A stretch of 64,000 nt of DNA from Undaria pinnatifida (Eukaryota > Sar > Phaeophyceae > Laminariales > Alariaceae): contig JABAKD010000028.1 in NCBI GenBank assembly GCA_012845835.1, positions 2,878,242 to 2,942,241 on the forward strand, given 5' to 3'. Positions 53,596-64,000 of this stretch are shown here, piece after piece. Made by a program: the position numbers and the translations under genes. The notes under the pieces are model-generated. The model worked only from the letters and a program-made list of their open reading frames with translations, did no database searches and was not told the origin of the DNA. Position 1 is the stretch's first letter. Every line of letters starts with the position of its first letter.

Positions 53596-55707
53596 ACTAG
53601 CAGTGGGCATTCTTCACCTTAATAGTGATTGTTTCACCCGTCTACATCGAGCGTTATAACCAGTGTCTGTGTCGATAACCCCCCAGGGAGACGGTCTTTA
53701 TAAGGCCACAAGCCAAGCTGCAAGACAGAGATACACATTGCAAATGCGGCAATGTGTTTCGGCCATGCAATGAACCGCGATGAACACGCGTGCGAAAAAA
53801 GACGCAAGCCGGCACTCACTGCAGACTATTTGCAGCAAACACACGAAAAAGGAAAAGGAAAAGAAAACAATATAACAGAGAAACTGACTCCAAATATAAC
53901 GACGATGTGGATAAACCAGATAAAAGGGACGTTTTGAATACTACAGTCGAAACCAGGCGATACACATGAGTTGAAAACATAAAAAACAAGATAAATACGG
54001 TTAATTAAGCATGTAGGCATGTGCGGGGTTATAAAAAATACCCAGGGTGGCCAGGGGATGCATGGATACCATCCCCGTTTTTTTCTTCACTTTTCTCATA
54101 GTTGTTGGGCATGAGACGATCTTTTTGTACGAGCAGGTTTGTTGATCAATCGGTGCCTATTATTCTTCGTCAGTTTGTTTTTGGGCACCTCCTCGCGAGC
54201 ACTACTTCCTGAAACAGGCATCTCCAACAGAAGATGAGAAGGACTTCAACCGGTGGTTGCCGCGCGGGAGCTCAGTTTGCTGGTTGGTCGGGTGGCACGA
54301 GCGAGGGTGTAGCTGCGAGTTTTTGTGAAAAAAACTCGTTTTCGGGAGTACCCGTGAAAACCACGAATCCGATGTACAAAACGGGGTTGCAAAAAAGCGA
54401 AACAACACAACTTATGCCGCAAAACGTCCAAGTTACCTTATATTTGGAGTCAGACTGTACCTGGTACCTCTATAAAAAAAGGGCACTTTTTCTGGGGGGG
54501 GGGTCATGCTGTTCTCCGGCGGCCGAGGGTTTTTTCTCGCGCTTTCTAGTGCGGCGCAAGGAAAGGGGGCGATGGGTACATTACGAGATTACGACGCATG
54601 CTTGATTCCGGTCGTGCTCCGTGGCGTGTGTTCTGATCATTTAAAGTCGCCGAGCTGGGTCTTTTGGCAAGGGGTTGCGTTCCGCCTCACTGGGGCGAGT
54701 AGGTGACTGAAAAACCCCACTACTTTTGTGATGATATTGGGTTTCAGTACAATTGCGAGGCAGTTCCGAGTTGGGGATTGGGGGACGATTTTGTCTCCAG
54801 TCAACAGACGGGGGCCACCGGCTTGCACTCTGGCTCTTTGGCACCTAGCGGAGTTCTTCTTGTGCTCGAACGCGAGAGATAGTCGCACCGGGCAAGAGCC
54901 ACAGAGCAAGGACTATACTGCCGCCCTCTCCCGCCCGCTGTGTACAACATCATCAGTCTAACTGTTTTATACCCTCTCTGCTATCTGCTACTCCGCAGCA
55001 GCAGCGGCAGTATTTTGTTGCAGCCACCACGTTCGGTGCTTCTGTGTGTATCTATGTGTGCTTCTGTACGAGGAGTACGTGCTGTCGTGGGCACACAAGA
55101 CGATCAAGAGGAGGGGTGTTCTTTTCTCTTGCAAAAGCAGCAGCTACAGCCTCGCAGTCACAAAAGAAGCGAGAAAGCGGTACCGCATAGCAGTGATACA
55201 GCGGAGGCCGTCCTCCAAGCTCTCGCCTTTGTGCCCATGTTTTTCTTTTCACCTCATCTATTATATTTACACTTCTCATTTCTCTCCCTCCCTCGACGTA
55301 ACTCAGACCCAGCGTCACTATTTAAGCAGGCGCTTCTCCCCCTTCCCCGCTTCGGTACGTACCTTCTTCTCTATCGCGAGAACGTCAGCCCTTTCTTTCC
55401 TCGTCTACTCGCATCGAATTGCGTGCCAGTAGTCACGGTGTACTTCGTATGTGAGTGTGTGGCTGGTGCACAGCAGCAGCAGGAGGTCGAACCACGGCAA
55501 TGTTAACACGCCCACGCGCAACAACAGTCGAACGCACATCATCGGACCTCACACCAGGTATACGACGCACACAGCAGCAGCCAGGGCAGCACTCCGTAGC
55601 TGATAACTGTACATATAATTGGAACGTCTGCGTTTCCCCTCTTTGGACGCCCCCGGGGTATCAAGTCAGGTCATCCTGGAGGGAAACCTTGCACCAGGTG
55701 CAAAAAT

Positions 55708-55792
55708 CCTAAGGCCTTCACAACTGGAAACCCGTAAGTTATTTGGAAATAGTACAGGGAGGGGTTTGGGGGTTCCGAAGGGGTTAAGGCAA
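55708..55792 (+). mobile_element. R2 miniature element
   Basis: AAGGCCTTCACAACTGGAAA, CCCGTAAGTTATTTGGAAAT, AGTACAGGGAGGGGTTTGGG, GGTTCCGAAGGGGTTAAGG. A second copy in reverse orientation lies 250 bp away. Confidence 0.8.
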
Positions 55793-56042
55793 CATCCCCG
55801 TTCGGACAAATTTCGAAGGCGTTTTTTCTCGACCACGGGGAAAGTACCAGCGACGAGCGAAGCGTCTACGGAAAAATCTCGACCAAGAATTTTCTTCCAC
55901 CAAGCCACCATTTTAGTTGTATATATGCGTGCTCCCCTTGGTTTGGAGGAAATCGGCCTGGGAGAAAGCAGAAAATCCTCCGAAGGGGGGAGTGTTCTAT
56001 CTGTTGCGTGACATGAGTATACGGAGCGTTACCGCTGACCCT

Positions 56043-56141
56043 TTTGCTGTCTTGACCCCTTTAGAGTCCCCGAACCCCTCTCTATACTAAAGCCAAGTAA
56101 TTCTGTCCCCAAAAACGGGTTTGCAGTTGTAAAGGGGTTAA
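56043..56141 (-). mobile_element. R2 miniature element, reversed
   Basis: GACCCCTTTAGAGTCCCCGA, ACCCCTCTCTATACTAAAGC, CAAGTAATTCTGTCCCC, AACGGGTTTGCAGTTGTAAA, GGGGTTAACC. With 48576-48668 it is one of the two most intact copies. Confidence 0.85.
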
Positions 56142-57169
56142 CCATCGTATTATAGCTACTACTACTGCTGTTAACCCTTGACGTCATATATGCCAGGATA
56201 TTAGGCAAGCGTCAAGCTGGCAGCCAGCCAAGGCTGTCGCACACAGCTCAAGGCATTTCCATATCGGTCAAGACGGGTTGTCCCCCATCCCCCGGTAGAA
56301 AGAAATCGTTTACGTGTGGAAACCCTTGTTTTGTAGAACTGTTTTGAGCTGTGTGGGGATGTTTTCTCGTGTCCCCGGGTTTTGGCTGTCAAGGCTTTCT
56401 GTCAAGGCATTTTCCTTGACCGCGTCTTTCAAGGGGTGACAGTTAGTGATGTCGTCTAAGGCCACGGGGGGACCCAAGCGTCCCCTGGTCCCCGGTTTTC
56501 CGGTAAATCAAATATCTAGATGTTTTATCGGAACAGTAAAAAAACATATGGCTTAAGGTTAACACGCTGCGTTTACAACTTCGGCTGGTTCGTGGATAAT
56601 CTGCAATGAGTACTGCTGCTGTATCTATCATGCGTTTGCAACATGCGGCAAAACAGAAAAGGCCCGAAGAAGAGAAGAATTTCTCTCCAAGCTACGAATG
56701 CAAATATAGTCTACGCCTGTACGCAGCAAAAGGCCAGAAGAAGAGAAGCATTTCTCCCCGAGCTACGCAAATATACGCCTGCACGTGTACGCGTATCATA
56801 CTGCTGCTGCTGTATCCGTATACCGTACCATGCAGCAAGCGTACAAGGTAGCATCTGAAGGGTAGCAAGTGATGCTATTCGTACGAGCGGCTCTGGAGCC
56901 CAGCCCCCGACTGAGGTGATACCAGTCGTACAACTCACTGCAAGAAACAATACACGCACACCGCTACTAGAATACTCCCTCACACAAGATACAGCAACTC
57001 AGGCAGTGAAACACCACACACAGCAGTAGTATTCCGATACTCTGTTTGCTGCTCGCTGCTGTTCGCAGGCAGGACAGGAGGCCAACACGCGAAAATGCAA
57101 ACACAAACATGTTGGACCTCTGGTATAAAATAGGCGACAGACTATTGGAATATTGGGTTCTCTTTCATT

Positions 57170-57293
57170 TTCACTGACTGCTGAGTTGGAATCGGTCAAG
57201 ACCCGCATGACGCCTCTGACCAATTGATGTAGATGGCCCTTGCTGAGCGCCTGCTTAGCGGTGGTGTCCCAGAGTCCCCACGTCCCTACTGCC
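57170..57293 (-). CDS. Candidate exon, family not recognised
   Basis: The minus strand is open and reads GTWGLWDTTAKQALSKGHLH, QLVRGVMRVLTDSNSAV. An acceptor-like CCCTGTAG lies upstream and GCA|GTCAGT is a possible donor. The sequence is protein-like (amphipathic helix) but matches no family I know. If real it may belong with 57605-57796. Confidence 0.25.
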
Positions 57294-57604
57294 CTACAGG
57301 GCCGGCATGTGCCAGCAGGCACTAATAAACCGGTATCATAAGGGATCCCCACCGATTGCTATGTGTGATCAAGACCTATTATTATTCCGCATTTTTTTTA
57401 GCAATACGCTTGACATTTTACATTTTCGACATAGCGTGAACGCCATTCCTATGGTTAATGAGTCCGACACAAAGCACAAAGCAAAGAGGAGATGGACATC
57501 AGATGAACGGGACAATCTCCCTGTGGCTTCATCAGATGAACCCACAAAGGGATCGCCCCGCCCTTGTGCCCTCTGGGATGCCTGCTGTGCCCTATCGTAC
57601 CCAC

Positions 57605-57796
57605 CTGGCGCGAGGAAGGGGGCTGCCCCGAGCGAGCTTCCATCTTGCCTCCGGCAGCAGCATTGCTCCCTTCCTGAAACGTCACAGCGGACGCCTTTGG
57701 GTCAGCTTGCACTGGTCCGGTCGCCTCAGGGGGCACCATGGGAGCAGGAGCACCTGCCGAGTCAGTAGTGCTAGCTCCTTCGGGTGGGCTTGTCAT
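57605..57796 (-). CDS. Candidate first coding exon, possibly of the PIPK gene
   Basis: ATG at 57794-57796 opens 64 codons, MTSPPEGASTTDSAGAPAPM, VPPEATGPVQADPKASAVTF and on to SSRQ, ending at CGCCAG|GTGGGT in phase 0. Codons are GC-rich like the proven exons. The residues are Pro/Ala/Ser-rich and look like a disordered N-terminus. It lies on the PIPK strand, 8.3 kb upstream of the first recognised exon, and the phases would match. No homology supports the link. Plus-strand frames over the same DNA are also long, so strand is uncertain. Confidence 0.3.
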
Positions 57797-59066
57797 CCCT
57801 GCTGCAGTATGCAGAGAGACGCAGAGAGACGGGGTGGATCATAGGAACGCCGAGAGGGTGGGCTAGGACATCGGAAGACATCGTGTGCAAACAAGCTCGT
57901 ACTATGATGGCGTCCCCACGACGTGCATGCAGCGTATGCATATAGCCATAGACACTTGCTCTCTGTGAGGAGCACAACGCAAAAGCAAGCCCGCTAGAAG
58001 AGATATCCGCGTTCGGGTGAGAGAGTGGACCCCATGCCTCCCGCGCTGTGCTCTGCTCTCCTCTTCTCGACAACGCAATAAAACGAATACCTGGTATAAT
58101 ATAGCAAGCTCCTGGAGACTGGAAATGAAAGCCCCACAGAATAACGAGCAGCAGCAGCAGCAGTACCACCACTTGTGCACGATAGTACCCGGCACAAAGC
58201 GCACCTCTGCAGTCTTCTGTGTGTTGCAACGAAGGGGGACGAGCACTTGCCCAGCAGCAGGGTGATCGCAGTGGCTCTCTCTCTACCCTCTACACAGCAA
58301 TGGTGGTAAAGCACTGCTGCTGCAGCACATGTGTTCTGCAAACATAAAAGAGCAGAGTTTCCGGGGTTTTGTTTCTTCCAAAATATTTTGCAAAGGTTCT
58401 GGTTGTCATCATCTTGGTTCTCGCCATCTATTGGCTGAAGGTTTCAAATATCTGTCTGATGATACGTCCATTGGCCAAACTATTATTATTCTTATTGTTG
58501 CCCCAGGACATCCGGGACATCATCTCGTTCCGACATAAATGAAATCGCTGAATCGAATAATTTGTTTGTTCTCTTATTAATAGTACTAGAAGTGTAGTCG
58601 TAGTCACTCTTGTCAAAAATCTAGATTCCGTAGTTTCACAAAGGTGCTGGAGCTATAAGAAGATCCGAATAATGGTGTCCTTCAAAATCAGCACCGACGC
58701 TGAGAAGTGTACTACTCTGTGTACTGGTACTTGGTGTCGTTTGGTCGAAAGAACGGTTTTAAGACTGATGAGCCGAAGCCCGAATACTTGCCAAATCGAA
58801 TTTCGACTTGTTTTTTTTAGTTTTGTATTAATTTGCATCTGATTGGTGAAACAATTAGAACACCAAGTAGGCATTCTCAGAATTATTACAAAAAATCAAA
58901 TTCAACATAAAAAAGACTTCCTCGGTCGAATTTAAGTCGAAAATCGAAATTCAATTTGGGGAGTTTGTCCACCTAGCCATGGCTTTTGTTCTGTGTAACC
59001 GAAGCCGGCCACGCGAATTGGTGCCATGTCGTCGGCTGATTGAGAGGCGAGAAGCCACCATTGCGA
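57797..59066. other. Stretch without recognised genes
   Basis: Contains a CAGCAG run (58150-58160), a TACCTGGTA site (58088) and, at 58630-58665, a piece (TTTCACAAAGGTGCTGGAGC) also present at 63163-63180. Otherwise nothing recognisable. Confidence 0.45.
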
Positions 59067-59381
59067 AGGTCGGTCGCCCCGGTGGCGTATCAGGTTATCC
59101 TCAAGCCTGGTGGTATAGGTCAGTTTCGTGAGTTCGAGCCCCGCCGAGTGCATACTGGTATACATTCGTTGGGACTTTTTCTTGCGCACAAATTGTCTTG
59201 CGGAAAGCGCGAGAGCGTGAGTTAGCAACACTCGATGAAAAATCGACGAGCAGTGGGATTGCTGAACCCTATGTGCGATAAAAATTGAAGGCAAGAACCG
59301 GGGGGGAGAAGGGACGATACCTGTGACCACGGCTTGTCCAGAAGCTGGAAAGTAAAAGTGCAAAAAAAAAAAAAAAAAAAA
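59067..59381 (+). mobile_element. tRNA-derived SINE, copy 2, with target-site duplication
   Basis: Same order as 33311-33612: A-like box GTGGCGTATCAGG (about 59082-59094), B box AGTTCGAGCCC (about 59131-59141), body, then A(21). ATTGCGA before the element (59060-59066) is repeated directly after the poly(A) (59382-59388), with AGG/GAGG continuing the match. This is a direct sign of retroposition. No tRNA-like cloverleaf remains complete, so it is not called as a tRNA gene. Confidence 0.92.
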
Positions 59382-59576
59382 ATTGCGAGAGGTAAGACCG
59401 CCGGAGCAGCCACAGCGCGGCCTCCGAAGGTCCTTACGAAGCACAGCGTAGACCGCCTGCGACGCTTAAAAAAATCGAGACCGCCGCAAACCCAGTTTTT
59501 CGTCGCCCTGCACCTCGAAAGTTACACGACCAATTACCACATGACATGATGACTTCGCTCAGAAGTTCGACCGCTT

Positions 59577-59700
59577 TTTGTTGTTCTCACATTAACTCGC
59601 ATAGTCAAGTCCGTGGTCACAGGACAGGCTCCAGCCACCTTGGCTGAGGAATATGCCCCAGGGAAAAAACAGCAACAAACCAAATGTGATACACGCATAT
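59577..59700 (+). repeat. R6 element
   Basis: TTGTTGTTCTCACATTAACT, CGCATAGTCAAGTCCGTGGT, CACAGGACAGGCTCCAGCCA, AATATGCCCCAGGGAAAAAA, CAAACCAAATGTGATACACG. Only a short (GTT) run precedes it here. Confidence 0.85.
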
Positions 59701-59936
59701 ATCACAGCGGACGCAATTCATGCCTCCACCAGAAACATACTTCGAAGTATAATAATGTAAACGCAAACATTGAGCGGCCCCGCCCGCCCCGCCCTCCGCC
59801 CCCCCCCCCGATGATAGACTTAATTGACAATCTGTATGCCCCGCGTAGGGTGGCTCACGGGGAGATTGCTCTCGGTACCCGACGAGGGACCATCACGCGG
59901 AGGAGAAGCTATAAGATAGAATATATATATTATAAA

Positions 59937-62840
59937 AATAAAAATACACGTCAGCTGTGAGATCGAATATTTTGTCGAAACTCATCTTTGCAAGCTGTGT
60001 GTGATACTCCGATCACGCGTATTACGGGTTGTGTATCTTCATTAAGGATATAGGTCGGCGACTCCCCTTGCAACTACAGTGTAGCTATCAGGGTCAACAG
60101 GGTGATGTTAGTCAGTCTGTGCGCGGAAACTATAAAACCCGTTTCTGAGGGGGACAGAATCTGACAGCTAGCTGTGGAAGCAAATGCATCAGTTTATCAA
60201 GTAAGTGAATCCTGTAAGTCGAATATCCGGTGAGGGAAGGGCGGAGTTTTGAAGGACGTGGGGGCCTGATTTTGATCAAAAGGGGGGCGGGAGGGGGGGA
60301 GGGGGGGGGGGGGGGCACGGGTGGGGCAGGCCAATTTGTGCGGAAACTATAAATATTTCTTGTGGGGGAGGGGGGGGGAATGTGGCCGGGGGGGCCGGGG
60401 GCGAGGGGGGAGGGCTTTAGGTCGCATAGATGTAGGAGTTTGCTATACGCGTGGTGCTAGGTCTAGGCGATGGTGCGGGTGGTGGGGAAGGAGGGGGCGT
60501 TGGGGGCGGGGGTGGGTGGGAATTGCAGCAGTGGCACGGACGGCTCTGAAACGATAACGAGGCGATATCCAGGGCGTGACAGTGTTTATTACTCTGGCGG
60601 ATTTCGATAGTAGGTGGGGCGTTTAAGCAAGAAAAATCGAGGGAAAAAAAAATGAAAAAAAAAAGGCGGGGGGGGGGGGTTCGCAACATTGTGTGTGATC
60701 CTCCGATCGCGCGTATTAATCATATATGTAGGGGCTTGCTGTACGCGCGGTGCTGGGTCTAGGCGATCGTGCGGGGTGTGGGGAAGGAGGGGGCGTTGGA
60801 GGGGGGGAGGGGGGATTAATGAAAGCTAGGTCATGGATGGCTAGAAAGATAATGACGTGATATCAATGGCTTATTAGTGTTTATTACTCTGGCCGATTTC
60901 GATTGTAAGTGGGGCGTTTGAACGAGCTGGGCGGGGAACAAAGGGGGAGGGGAGGGGGGGGGGGGGGCGGAGATGAGTTGGAGCTACGGCATGGATTGGC
61001 TAGATGGATAGTGAGATGATATCAGCTGGCTGGTAGTGTTTACTACTCTGGCAGATTTTGATTCCAGGTGGTGCGTTTAAACGAGAGAGATCGGGGGGGG
61101 AGGGGTCGGGGGGGCAAGCATTTTAATATTTGCGCGGAAACTATAAACCCTTGAAGGGGACGAATCTGACGGTTGCAGCAAGAAGACACCCCTTTACATC
61201 ACCCGCCTGGTAATGTTTATTTTTCTAGAAGGGTTAATGTTACATGTAGTATGCAACCCAGTTCTTAGGTGTAGTAAACAACGTGTCAAAGCTTCATAAT
61301 TTGTTCTTGTACATGGATCGAAGGATGAAATATTTTAATCGATAGGTACAATCATGTAGATACCATTATTTTCTGACATCGTTACTTATAAGAAAGAGAT
61401 GCATATTATTGCTAAATACAACAGGCGAGGTGATGTGGTCATGCGATGTCACCGCCATTGAGAACGACAGGGAGAGATGCGAATCGTTATTGTTTTGAAA
61501 GGAACGCTTAGTGTACACGTGCTCCATTATGTTACTTCGTTAGTCATACTTCGCTTGGCATAGGTTGGGAGGCGATCATGCAGACGGTATGTACGGAATA
61601 CCTTACGTAATAAGTTGGTAGTGCGGTTTACCGCAATTTTAGCATATCTGTCTGTATCTCCTTTTCACATTATTATTGTCTCACATATGCGATTTTACGC
61701 CTATGATTTTTGCCGTGCCGATGTGGGGCCCTGAGGTCGCCAATCCAAGACAGAGATACATCTTACAAATACACCAAGCGAGGTGACGTGGGCATGCGAT
61801 GTCACCTCTATTGAACGCGAGGGTGACTTTACTTTGTTAGGCATATGCTACTGCGTTTGGTAGAGGTTGTCAGGCGATCATGCAAACGGCCGGAGGCACG
61901 AAATGCCCTGCGTAATAGGTTGGTAGTGTGGTCTACCGCAGTGTTAACATAACTGTCTGTACTTCTTTTTCACATTGTTATTGTCTAGTGTACGATTATA
62001 CGCCCTGTTTTCTGCCCACTGTCGTCGAAGATGTTGTGGTCCTGTAGATGTCGCGTCCATGTCTGGTGCTCTTGTTAGTGGTGCTCATGAAAACATGTCC
62101 AAGCGTGTAGTAGATGATCGCTGAGTGGTGTTCCTTTCCTTTTAATATATATTAAAGCACCGGAGTCCCGGAGGCCACTCTGAACATGCACACCCGAAGA
62201 AAACAAAAAAGTAGACTGAGTAACAACAGTAGCACTAGTACACTGCGCCAAAGGGGGCTCAACTCGAACATATCGAAGATTGGGACCGCCAATCATATCA
62301 ATAGTTCTACTACTACTAGTAATAGTTCTATTCTATCATCTCCGTAGATTCTATGCAGTCATACACATCATTCATCAGACTTGTGCGCAGGCGCATTCTT
62401 TCCAAAACCGTCAGATTTATCCCCTTGAAGGACTTATAGTTTCTACGCACAAATTGAGCTGCCCCCGCCGTCCCCCCCCCCCCCCCCCCGCGCTCCCTTG
62501 TGATCAAAACCAGGCCGCCACGTCCTTAAAAACCCCGCCCTCCCCTCACCGGTTATTCGACTTACAGGATTCACTTGATAAACTGATGCTTTTCCTTCCA
62601 CCGCTGTCAGATTCTGTCCCCCTCAGAAACGTTTTTTTTTATAGTTTCCGCGCACAGACTGCCTAACATCACCCTATTGACCCTGATAACTACACTCACT
62701 GTAGTTGCAAGGGGAGTCGCCGACCTATATCCTTAATGAGGACACGCAACCCGTAATACGCGCGATCGGAGTATCACACACAGCTTGCAACGATGAGTTT
62801 CGACAAAATATTCGATCTCACAGCTGGAGTGTTTTTTTTT
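59937..62840. mobile_element. Non-coding element of about 2.9 kb with long terminal inverted repeats
   Basis: 59937-60372 and the complement of 62395-62840 match for about 430 bp through CAGCTGTGAGATCGAATATT, TTGTCGAAACTCATC, GTATTACGGGTTG, GATATAGGTCGGCGACTCCC, AGGGTGATGTTAG, GAGGGGGACAGAATCTGACA, GCATCAGTTTATCAAGT and a G-rich tract. The interior repeats an AACTATAA...GGGGGACGAATCTGACGG module, a GTGTTTATTACTCTGGC unit three times (about 60570, 60878, 61037) and a block of about 300 bp twice (61430-61700, 61775-62010). Almost no frame of 60 codons or more lies in 60690-62075. It is therefore a non-autonomous foldback-type element; its mobilising enzyme is not in the window. Confidence 0.88.
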
Positions 62841-62879
62841 TTTTTAATAATAATGTAAAATCGAGAGTCAGCCTACGAT

Positions 62880-63190
<311 letters not shown>

Positions 63191-63879
63191 CTGAAAAACC
63201 AAATGAAATCAAACTTCGTCCGGAACTACTGCGCTTTCCCGCTAAAACGCACGATACGAAGGAGGGTGCACAAGTGAAAAGGTCCAATGAGCAAACTGAA
63301 CTCACATGGCCGCGGGTATCCACTCAACTACAGCATGGAGTTCCCCCGTTCCCACAACTAACCAACTCGCGGCTACAAACTACAGCGGTTGGGCTGTCTG
63401 CACCGTAAGAACCGCACGGTAATCGTGAGCTTAAACGAACGCGCCTGCTGCCTGGAGTGCTGTCAGAGTGATGACCTGCTGCGGACATGCAGTGAAACAA
63501 GAGCAATCGAACCAAAAACCACAATACAAATACCGGTATCAATTATCACCCCGCCTTCCCGAGTTATTTGACAGGTTGCAGCGCAGCTACGTCGCCCGTG
63601 CCTGAAAATTGAAAATTGCGGGGGGTCGTTCCCCATGGAGGGTATAAAACCCTTTTACCATCTCTACAAAAATTAGTGACGTAAGTAGCATGTTGTACTA
63701 CTCCCTCGTTAAGAGGAAACAAGGAAAGGAAAAGGGTAAAAAATGTTATACTAGCAGACCCTAGGAACTGACTGAAGACGGCATTGGGCTCAAAGAGGGT
63801 ATCAAGTGCACCATCAATGGCACTGGGGAAAGAACGCAACATGGCCAAGAAGTCAGGGCGGTCTTACGCTATTTCATAA
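63191..63879. other. Stretch without recognised genes
   Basis: No exon or repeat family was recognised. TACCGGTA occurs at 63531-63538. Short frames on both strands lack protein-like features. Confidence 0.5.
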
Positions 63880-64000
63880 TAAAAAATGAAAATACACTCC
63901 AGCTGTGAGATTGAAGATTTCGTCGAAACTCATCTTTGCAAGCTGTGTGTGATACTCCGATCGCGCGTATTACGGGTTGTGTGTCCTCATTAAGGATATA
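63880..64000 (-). mobile_element. R1 long copy, running off the right edge
   Basis: AAAATACACTCCAGCTGTGA, GATTGAAGATTTCGTCGAAA, CTCATCTTTGCAAGCTGTG, GATCGCGCGTATTACGGGTT, TCCTCATTAAGGATATA. It is in the same orientation as the left end at 59937, so another full foldback element may begin here. Confidence 0.9.

Larger units (their letters stand above)
49333..57169. other. Long stretch without secure genes
   Basis: Either PIPK 5' introns or intergenic DNA. It contains C tracts with GGCTATGCATGAAATGAGTA repeats (49830-49910), a (GAG)n tract (50573-50605), AACGCCTGCCTA repeats (51350-51600), a short-period ACGATCTACGATAGTAACCA array (52155-52450), R3 copies (52450-52700 minus, 53155-53470 plus), an R2b element (53504-53595) and R2 elements (55708-55792 plus, 56043-56141 minus). 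Frames of 212 codons (50352-50990 plus) and 188 codons (54940-55506 plus) are not convincing. Confidence 0.5.

Noticed and set aside
54940-55506. 188-codon plus-strand frame with hydrophobic stretches
   Set aside because: A second frame of 128 codons is open over the same DNA, composition is not exon-like, and no motif is recognised.
59071-59145. tRNA gene
   Set aside because: A and B boxes are present, but acceptor and T stems do not pair properly and the unit continues into a poly(A)-tailed body found twice; called a SINE.

Overview
This window looks like nuclear DNA of an intron-rich, repeat-rich eukaryote. Two multi-exon genes can be read, both on the minus strand. Their exons are short (72 to about 235 bp) and rich in GC-ending codons. 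Introns run from 441 bp to 7.7 kb, with GT-AG borders and phase-consistent joins. My best guess is a large-genome protist or alga, possibly a stramenopile such as a brown alga. This rests on gene structure and microsatellite style only and is weak. Nothing bacterial, organellar or viral was recognised.

Layout. (1) 125-9143: exons of a serine carboxypeptidase (peptidase family S10). They carry the substrate-binding motif and the nucleophile serine. The 3' end, with the Asp and His of the triad, runs off the left edge, and the first exon is not settled. (2) 9.1-24.7 kb: intergenic DNA made of tandem and dispersed repeats, with two weak exon candidates. (3) 24,735-49,332: a phosphatidylinositol phosphate kinase (PIPK) built from nine exons that join in frame into about 410 residues covering the whole catalytic domain. 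Its introns are largely filled with intron-specific tandem arrays. (4) 49.4-59.9 kb: repeats and two weak exon candidates at 57.2-57.8 kb that might be 5' exons of the PIPK gene. (5) 59.9-62.8 kb: a non-coding mobile element of about 2.9 kb with inverted repeats of about 430 bp. A further copy of its end enters at the right edge.

The repeats give the most new information. The 9-mer TACCWGGTA occurs at least 27 times, against about 0.5 expected by chance. In four places a related copy of the surrounding sequence lacks exactly 7 bp (CCWGGTA) at a TA. I read the motif as the excision footprint of a TA-targeting (Tc1/mariner-like) DNA transposon that I cannot see in this window. One footprint-shaped site forms the splice donor of S10 exon 4. 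Other families include a tRNA-derived SINE with a target-site duplication, a 14-copy element (R1) that also forms the ends of the foldback element, TTAACCCC-ended miniature elements (R2), a family that recurs beside them (R3), a poly(A)-tailed retroposon candidate (R5), an element (R6) with a (GTT)n tract at its edge, and GGGTC arrays with a shared palindromic spacer.

The two genes have no evident joint pathway. One encodes a presumably vacuolar, lysosomal or secreted peptidase, the other a phosphoinositide signalling kinase.
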